Source: Paramoeba atlantica (taxonomy: Eukaryota > Discosea). From it: a stretch of DNA of 64,000 nucleotides. The DNA is taken from positions 186,001 to 250,000 of the forward strand of contig CDRNVI010000048.1 in NCBI GenBank assembly GCA_977017575.1, read 5' to 3'. Positions 57,472 through 64,000 of the stretch are shown in pieces. The notes beneath the pieces are model-generated. The model was given only the letters and a program-made list of their open reading frames with translations, made no database searches and was not told the origin of the DNA. Made by a program: the position numbers and the translations under genes. Position 1 is the stretch's first letter. Each line of letters starts with the position of its first letter.

Positions 57472-60400
57472 CTACACCACTTCCATATCGCCATAGCCTA
57501 TCAGGGCTGGGTCAGGTGTCGGTGAGGATCGTAGCACCATCATACGTGCCTGCGACCGCATTAAAGTGACGTTCAAGCCAGCAAGAAGTCGATGTAAGGC
57601 TTCTTTTTTGGATAGGTTACCGGAGTGCATTGAGTGCTCAATTGCCACGTCACGGATCACAGACATAGCGCTGGGGCACCATGAGCCGTATGATTCTACG
57701 GCCATGGCCGCAAATCGGAGTTTGGCTGCGGCGGCTTCTTCCCGTTGTTTCTGCTTGTGTTCCGTTGCGTATCTTTCCGCAAAGGATCCAGCTGAAACCA
57801 CGCTAGCATCACGGACTAGATCCGTATATTTTGTTTGCTGGACGTGTGTGACAGCGAAATCCATTACAAGGCCCTGACCCGCTCGAAAACTTGAGATAAA
57901 TACGTCCGCCGGTCGCGTCAGACCGCCGCCAGGGCCCGTGTTATGCAGGCTTACTTCCCGCTTCGTTGTAAGCCCGGCATTTGTGCAGTCTCGGCAAAAC
58001 TGTCTGGCAAGAGCGTTGCGGCGAGCGATGATACCATGCCCACTCTTGCAGGAAAGTGCATGGTCCCCCTCAGGGCCTAGCGGGAGCCCACATTTGTCCA
58101 TAGGGCAGGGTCTTGCCTTGGGGTAAATTTTTTCCCCTAGCCACCATCGCGTCAGAGTGCGAAACTCGGCGGAAGTGAAAGCGAAACCACTGGTCTTCGA
58201 TGGAATCACAAAGGCCCACTCCGATGCCCCTTCTCCCGTTTGGGATACCCATCGGGCTCTGGTTTTGTCATCTGCGTTTTTATAGTCTGCCAAGTATTGG
58301 GATGCTGAAATCGCCTGGCTTAATTCTCGTTGTCGCGGGATTACTAGTACGGGGCGAGAGGCTTCAGGGTCTGCGTCGTCGGGGTGCAAAACTTCTAGGA
58401 TTCTTTCGTCCGGGATGATATCGTCGGAGTTTGCTGTTTCTGGGTTCAACTGTTCAGGTGGGGAAGACGAAGGTTTTGGAATTCTCCCTGTATTTGAAAC
58501 GAAGTTATAGCCCGCGCGCCTATTGACGTCCCGTACTGCGAATTCAAAACTCTCAGCTTGCGTGGGGTCCCAACGGTCATTTGCAGACGCAAAGGCTACA
58601 GAAGATACGTATGCTGATGTGGCGTGTGTTGCAGCGGACCTCAACCCTAATCCTCCGTGTCGTTTGTCTCGTTGTGCCTGTCGTCGAGCCGATTCACCCA
58701 AAGGACCGATAAAGCGCTCCGTCGTGTTTTGGACTGCTCGGTCCAGGCGTTCGCAAAGGTCTTGTAGCTCCGCGGTAGGTGTCGTGCGTAGAGCATACAC
58801 CATTTTGCAAAATCCTGTGCAATGACGAATGAGCGATAGGGCCACTTGAGGGTCATCCAACTTTTGTATTGCCGTTAGTGAGTCTTCAGCGAGACTGATT
58901 GGATTTTCCAATAGGTATCGGTGACAAAAGCTTGTAGATCCAATAGGGCTTCCCAAGATGTCAAGATTGCCGTCTGTGTTTTTGTTCAAACCAGGAATGT
59001 CCGGGAAAAGAGCAAATCGGTCAGAGGCAGCTGGATTCGTAATGAGTTCACATTTAGCAACATTGAGATGTAAGCCCCACTTGGGACCTTCGACTGCAAT
59101 GACGTCAAGTGCATGCCTGACGTCTGAAGATTTGCCTGACAGAACCCCATCGTCCAAGAACCACATGTTTAAGTCAAGCCTTGGGGCTGCCTTCTTGATT
59201 TCCGTAAATAGTTCCTTCGCGACGAGAGAAAATAAAAGAGGGCCTAGTGGGTCTCCCTGCTGAACTCCTTCAGAAGAGGTGACCGTTCGATCTCCGAAGG
59301 TTAGGCGGCTGTCTGAAGAGTAACACCATTCGACATAGGGACTAAGCTCAGGAAAATATTGACGGGTGAGCGAAATAAAGCTGTTGCGTGATACGTGGTT
59401 GAACGCATTTCGGAGATCAACTTTACATAAGACGAAGTCCTCGTCATCAACGTGTTCCGCCATGGTCAATCTGCATAAATGTATTACCCTCTCGGCTCCA
59501 GCGGGTATTGCAACCCCGTACTGATGTCCTCTGAAGAGCCGACAGGCCTTTTGATGATTTTTTTGATGGTTTTTAGGCAATATATCTCCGAGGAGATGTT
59601 ACCTCCCTAGGACAAGCCCCCCCTTATCGCTTGCTAGGAGCTGTGCCACGCAGCACGCAAGTCAAATCCGAAGATTTCACCAGATCGAGCGCGAGCAGCC
59701 AGCTTATCTTTTTTAACCCCTTTTATATACTACAAGAAAATATTCTTTATGAAAAAAAACTTCTTTTGAAGTGAAAAACACAACACACTCCAAAGATTAT
59801 GCTGAATGACACCCACCCTAGTTTCTTAGTACCTTGTTATATCCGGTACCGGGCGGTATCATTCTCACGCTGCGATGTCTGGGTGACCGTTACCCTAGTT
59901 ATTTTGTGCCTTGTTTTGTTGGCACCGGGTAGTGTCATCCGCGGGAACAGGCCTTTGGTTTGACAGAAAAGCACGCAACCTTGCTTGCGAGACGCCGGAG
60001 GGTTTCTCCTGCGGCGATGGGCCGAACATCGTGTGCTCCCTTATGAAGTGCACATAAGCGTCCGCCAGCGAAGTGCGGCTGGACCTCGTCCATCGCGCCT
60101 CCGGAAAGAAGATGGTTAACGAACTTGGTGAGCGTTCCCAATGGATCTATGCGCTCATCGTTGTGATATGCCATGGCTATCTGCACATGTTCTGGCCGAA
60201 GGCCGAACGCCCCTCCGGAGGATCCTCTGTGGAAACTTGAGAGTGCCTCGGTTACATTTTCCTGTGTGATCTTGAGAGGGGTTACGGACGATGAAGGAAG
60301 TTGTTCGCCTGGGTCTTCGCCAGAGAGTCGTGGAGGGTGCTTGTTTATGAGTTTATTGTAGGTGGCATCGTCATGGGGAGCGAGTGGCTCCGAGGTCAGT

Positions 60401-62121
60401 GCTGTCATGGCACGCGATAGCTCTCCATCTCGGGCAAGCCTAGCCGCTCGTAGAGCTGCCTTGTCGTCATTTTCTTCTACGCTGGTTGCTTGCGCCGGGG
60501 ATTTGCGTTTGCGCTGTAGACTGGCGATTGCTTCACTCCAGAGGGGTATGTACTCCTTTTGGTTCCATCTGGAAAGACATTTTCGGACGTAGGACGCATA
60601 AGAGGTTTTGTTCTTACTGCCTCCACGGCGGGGGGCCGGAAGGACACATTTCGGAAGCATCGCAAGGAGAGTCCACGCCTCGAGTGTATTATCTAGCGTG
60701 GCTGCCATCAAGCAGGAAGTGAGTACTCGTGCCCATTCAGCCCTGCAGCAATAAGGGATATCCTTGCTCGTAATCACCGGCAGTGTGCACACAGAAGATA
60801 AGGTCGGCAGCAAGTTGTCAACATCCTCCATCTGATCGGGCTGATCATTAGGGTTCGTACCGGGGGGGCGTTCAGGAATCACAGCGGCGTTTGTGGTAGG
60901 GTTCGGGGAGTCGTTCACCTCACGGGAAGGATCCTGAGGGTTATCGGATGAGTGTGTGCGAAATTTGCAATGTCGCGTATGGGACTCCTTTTTGACTAAG
61001 TGGTAATGTTTTTTGCAGTATGCACATCGAAATCTTCCTTCCTCTGCCCACCACGTGTCCGTTACTTCCGCCCCGTGCCGGTTTGAGACGTGATTATAAT
61101 ACGCCTGCCATTGATTTCCATGAGGACCGGTTTGCCATAAACATGATTCCACTGGGCACTTTCTAGCGTTATATGATGTTTTTGTCTTCCGCGTGAGGTT
61201 AGGTGATTTAACAGGCTCGGATTTGAAAGTGGCTCGGTTCCGCTTAAGCTTTACTTCCGATGTGACGCAGCTGTCTTGTGATGATACCGGTTCAACGGAG
61301 ACTCCGTCGCTACCCGACTCTGTCGCTACTGTGCTTTCGGAGCCTGATTGGTTCAAAGATGTCTGTGAGGTAATATTTCTTTTAGAGCACTTCTTGTTCT
61401 TGCGCCTCTTTAGACTGCTAGAGACGGAGAAATGAGAAACGAGGTCCGTCGGAGTGAGGTCTGGGAACGTGGCCGTACTGCTTTCGGATTCGTAACAGTT
61501 CTTAGAGTGTTCTGAGTTTCGAAGGTGTCGTAAAAATCTCGCCTTCACAGCTTTATTAGATTTTCTCAATTGGCTGGGTGAAGTCGCATCAGTTCCCTCG
61601 AAGTTGACATTAGGACCCTCATCAGTGGTCTTCACAGCCTTGCTAGATGTGCTTAATTGGCTGAGTGAAGTCGAATCGGTTCCGTCAGGATTGACATTAG
61701 AGCACTCATCGGTCATCTTCGCAGCCTTGCTAAATGTGCTTAGTTGGCTGTGTGGAATCGAATCAGCTCCTTCGAAATCAACATTATTAGACTTATCGAT
61801 ATCACGCTGGACACTACAATGGATCTCCTCTTCAGTTCGGTCATGTACGTGACCCATGTCGGGCGTTTCAATATCCTTTTCTAAAGCGTGCGCACGGCGC
61901 ATCCAATCGTGCGGGATATTCTGCGGGATGGCAGTAGTGTACAAACTCTCGTCATAGGTGCTTGCGCTTCGGATAAGATGTTCGTTGCCCTTAAACTGGT
62001 CCCAACTACCCAATTCATGGGATTTTTCTTCGTGGACAGAATTCTGATTAGAATCCATGATTCCAGGGTCGAAAGGTGTGTCCTCAGGATGGTTGTCTGG
62101 GTGTGTCTCGTTCATCACCAT
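57472..62121 (-). pseudogene. RLE-B LINE, full length, interrupted by SINE-2
   Basis: The start ATG is at 62121 (35 nt after the leader); the longer frame to 62139 begins with TTG. N-terminal part 62121-59947: acidic Ser-rich repeats (SLSQLSTSSKAVKTTDE-like, three units), FPDLTPTDL, KRRKNKKCSKR, fingers CPVESC...H...H and CAYC...H...C, LPKCVLPAPRRGG, GGAFGLRPEH, RRLASKVACFSVKPKA. SINE-2 (59551-59946) interrupts here. C-terminal part 59550-57472: RLFRGHQYGVAI, VDLRNAFNHVSR, QQGDPLGPLLFS, MWFLDDG (F in place of Y), LDILGSPIGS, CPMDKC...GDHALSC, RPADVFISS, MDFAVTHVQQTKYTD. Without the SINE the domains are complete, so only the insertion disables it. Confidence 0.92.
59551..59946 (-). mobile_element. 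SINE-2 with target duplication
   Basis: A 396-bp insertion flanked by ACAGGCCTT (59542-59550 and 59947-59955). In minus sense the head carries two covarying hairpins (59940-59888 and 59872-59808), then TCATTCAG-ATAATCTTTGGAGTGTGTT, homologous to SINE-1. From about 59760 downward the sequence differs entirely from SINE-1. The tail is AAAACCATCAAAAAAATCATCAA. It therefore shares the SINE-1 head but uses a different LINE-type tail. No A/B boxes seen. Confidence 0.85.
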
Positions 62122-62156
62122 CAAAAAGAGAGTAGACAAAGAAAAAGAAAATAATT

Positions 62157-62195
62157 CAACAAGGTACAGAAACTGTATCTTTATCGTTAAAGAAT
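62157..62195 (-). other. Spliced leader fused to RLE-B 5' UTR
   Basis: On the minus strand the 39 nt before AATTATTTTC end in ...AACGATAAAGATACAGT-TTCTGTACCTTGTTG (hyphen mine). GATACAGTTTCTGTAC is identical to the core of the trypanosome leader, and diplonemid leaders share ACAGTTTCTGTAC. No GT donor follows TTGTTG, so this is not an SL RNA gene but a mature leader joined to an mRNA 5' UTR. The LINE transcript was apparently trans-spliced before reverse transcription. The exact 5' limit is uncertain; an A-rich tail of another element begins just beyond. Confidence 0.8.
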
Positions 62196-62577
62196 CCTTA
62201 AAATCCTTTTTTTTTTTTTTTTTTTTTTTGGGAAAGATTAGTTGTGTTAATAAAAGTTGCTATATCGGCAGTCTTGATTTTTTTTTTTTTTTTTTGATAA
62301 GTAGCGTACAAGACTGAAAAATTCTTTCTTCTAAAATATATTCTATTTTTTTTATTGTCCTAAGAATCTTCTAATATATTTCTCCAAAAACCACTCTATC
62401 TTTTTTTTTTCTCTTAATTTGTTGAGCTCTCCTGTACCTATCTGCTCCATAATACATTAATAGAAATATCTTTTTTTTCCACCTCAAACGTTCAAGACTG
62501 AAAAATTCTTTCTTCTAAAATATATTCTTCTTTGCTGAGTAGTGTTCAGCGAAAGATCCCGCTTTTTTTTTTTTATA
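62196..62577 (-). repeat. Nested poly(T) tails and RLE 3' tips
   Basis: Five T-runs (about 62210-62229, 62279-62296, 62402-62410, 62470-62478, 62564-62574), two of them followed by the same tip, CAAGACTGAAAAATTCTTTC. These look like successive short 5'-truncated RLE insertions on the minus strand. CTCCATAATACATTAATAG occurs at 62447 and again at 63977. Confidence 0.65.
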
Positions 62578-63750
62578 TTACCCATTATGCGAACCAAGTA
62601 GGTCCATTGGGGGGGATATGAATGTATGTAAATTTCTTAGTTTTTCCTCCTTCCACAAGCAATCAGCCCACCCCAAATTAGCAAAAAATTTCCCCCCACG
62701 AAGCCGCCTCCCTGAAGAGAAATGCAGTGAAAAAGTGACACCCGAAAGGTAAAAACACCCGGGGGTTTTTTCTATCCCCCCCACACTTTGCCCTACCCCC
62801 CACAATTAAATCCCAGCTCGTACCGGTTGAGCTCGCGAGTAGAAAACCCATTTCGCATGAACATTACTCTTCAATTCCGTATCCATTAATAATCGCGTCG
62901 GGGGATGATGTAGGCAGCCGCAATACGAGCATACGAGCTTGTGCCCTCATTAGGGCGACGTTTAGTGTCGTCCCCAGTTGGTGTAGTGCTTCCCCCTTCG
63001 AGAGCGTGCCCCCGGAGTACGCTGCCCGGGAAGTGGAGACTTCCTTGAGTATCGCGAAGGAACTGGGGCACCATGCCCCGTATGACTCCACCACCATAGC
63101 GCCAAACTTGTGACGCGCTGCGTCTGCTTCCTCTCTTTGTTTCTTCTTGTTCTCCGTTGCGTAGCGCTCCGCAAAAGACCCCGCCTTCACCCAGTTAGCA
63201 TCACGGACTAAGTCCGTATACTTTGGCTGCTGAACATGAGTGACAGCGAAGTCTAATACAAGAGACTGGCCTACGTCGAAAGTAGAGAGGAAGACGTCCC
63301 CTGGCCTAGTGAGGGCGCCCCCAGGACCCGTGTTCCCCAGGCTCACTTCTCGCCGCGGGGTAAACCCAGCTTTCGCGCATTCTGAGGAGAACTGTCCCAC
63401 TATAGCGTTGTGTCGTGCTATGATACCGTGCCCGCACTTGCATACCAGTGCGTGATCACCCTCGGGGTCAAGTGGCAGGGCGCATTTCTCCATAGGACAT
63501 GGCCGGGAAGCCGGATAAATAGCGTCTCCGAGCCACCACCGCACAAGAGTACGAAATTCAGTTGGTGTGTAGGCTAAGCCGCTTTTCTTAGAGGGGATTA
63601 CGAAAGCCCACTCCGAGGCCCCTTCTCCCGTTTCCGATATCCATCTGGCCCTCGTTCGGAGATCGGCACGAGAAAAGGCCTCCCGAAATTCGCGGGAGGC
63701 GATGGCATGACTAAGATCACGCTGGATGGCATGACTAAGATCACGCTGGC
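62578..63750 (-). pseudogene. RLE-B LINE endonuclease piece with 3' UTR
   Basis: The frame 63750-62864 is open (listed start 63544 is a GTG, not real): RDLSHAI, FREAFSRADLRTRARW, ETGEGASEWAFV, FRTLVRWWLG, CPMEKC...GDHALVC, GHGIIARHN, RREVSLGNTGPGG, RPGDVFLST, LDFAVTHVQQPKYTD, ending INGYGIEE. A 24-bp unit encoding RDLSHAIQ is duplicated at 63701-63748. The 3' UTR 62578-62863 includes the CCAATGGACC motif at 62604. RT and fingers are absent. Confidence 0.85.
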
Positions 63751-64000
63751 AAAAGTAGCACGGGTAGGTTATATATTCTATTTTTTTTTTTTTTTTAGTG
63801 GCTACTCTTACTCTTGCTGTCTTCTTTGGCTTAACGCTGTGAAGTTTTTTTTTTTTTTTTGAGAGGTCGTTGGCTGGAGAGCGAGTTCAGCGCTGGCAAA
63901 TCCATTAGAGTTTTTTTTTTTTTTTTTTTTTTTTACAATTATATTCGATAATTGGTATTAAGACCATAATATCTACTCCATAATACATTAATAGAAATAT
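63751..64000. other. T-run-rich end of window
   Basis: Three long T-runs (63781-63796, 63846-63860, 63912-63934) separate short unique stretches. They are probably tails of truncated minus-strand retroposons; none could be assigned. No gene seen. Confidence 0.5.

Noticed and set aside
62157-62195. SL RNA gene at this position
   Set aside because: No GT donor, no intron and no Sm-type site follow the exon sequence; it continues directly into an RLE-B 5' UTR.

Overview
Organism and general character. The window looks like a retrotransposon-dense intergenic region of a euglenozoan (kinetoplastid or diplonemid). The strongest evidence is a spliced-leader-like sequence at 62157-62195 (minus strand). 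It contains the 16-nt core GATACAGTTTCTGTAC followed by YTTGTTG, matching the 3' part of known kinetoplastid and diplonemid spliced leaders, and it is fused to the 5' end of a LINE. VIPER-like tyrosine-recombinase retroelements, CRE/SLACS/CZAR-like LINEs and intron-free long reading frames agree with this. I recognise no host protein gene, no rRNA and no free-standing tRNA gene. Nearly everything is a mobile element or a piece of one, often nested.

Element families (working names). RLE-A and RLE-B are LINEs with N-terminal C2H2 zinc fingers, a reverse transcriptase (YLDD) and a C-terminal restriction-like endonuclease (R2-type layout). CRE-alpha and CRE-beta are a second group of RLE LINEs (RT boxes YQDD and FIDD, endonuclease CPGC...H...C plus RSGPDLA), resembling CRE/SLACS/CZAR. 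One APE-type LINE resembles RTE and ends in (CAT)n. There are three SINE-like families: SINE-1 (tail shared with the RTE LINE), SINE-2 (same head, different tail) and SINE-3 (tRNA-derived, clean 11-bp target duplication). There are at least three tyrosine-recombinase (YR) retroelement fossils: VIPER-1, VIPER-2 with two partial copies, and a Ngaro/DIRS-like 3' end. An unclassified poly(A) retroposon occurs twice.

Layout. 1-6070: duplicated CRE-alpha 3' pieces interleaved with VIPER-1 and short tandem arrays. 6331-8205: RLE-B 5' piece cut by a Ngaro-like 3' end. 8284-13145: CRE-beta, RLE-A and CRE-alpha pieces. 13150-15131: rearranged repeats and RLE 3' UTR copies. 15132-19500: retroposon and a nearly complete RLE-A. 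19671-22260: CRE-alpha carrying SINE-3. 22267-27020: VIPER-2, looks whole. 27021-33099: CRE-beta, SINE-1, partial VIPER-2 and partial CRE-beta. 33099-36690: intact RTE LINE. 36691-46375: RLE-B piece, RLE-B nearly full length, RLE-A full length. 46376-54102: retroposon, partial VIPER-2, CRE-beta, SINE-1, CRE-alpha. 54103-57000: RTE/SINE pieces in inverted arrangement and patched CRE pieces. 57015-62195: full-length RLE-B with captured spliced leader and a SINE-2 inside. 62196-64000: nested 3' tails and another RLE-B piece.

How the parts relate. The LINE proteins supply reverse transcription; the SINEs appear to borrow it through shared 3' ends. Two structured RNA motifs stand out because their stems covary between copies: a small hairpin found eleven times, and a roughly 250-nt module in RLE 3' UTRs. 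A 2,078-bp VIPER/CRE-beta segment is present three times without length change, showing recent segmental duplication or an assembly artefact.
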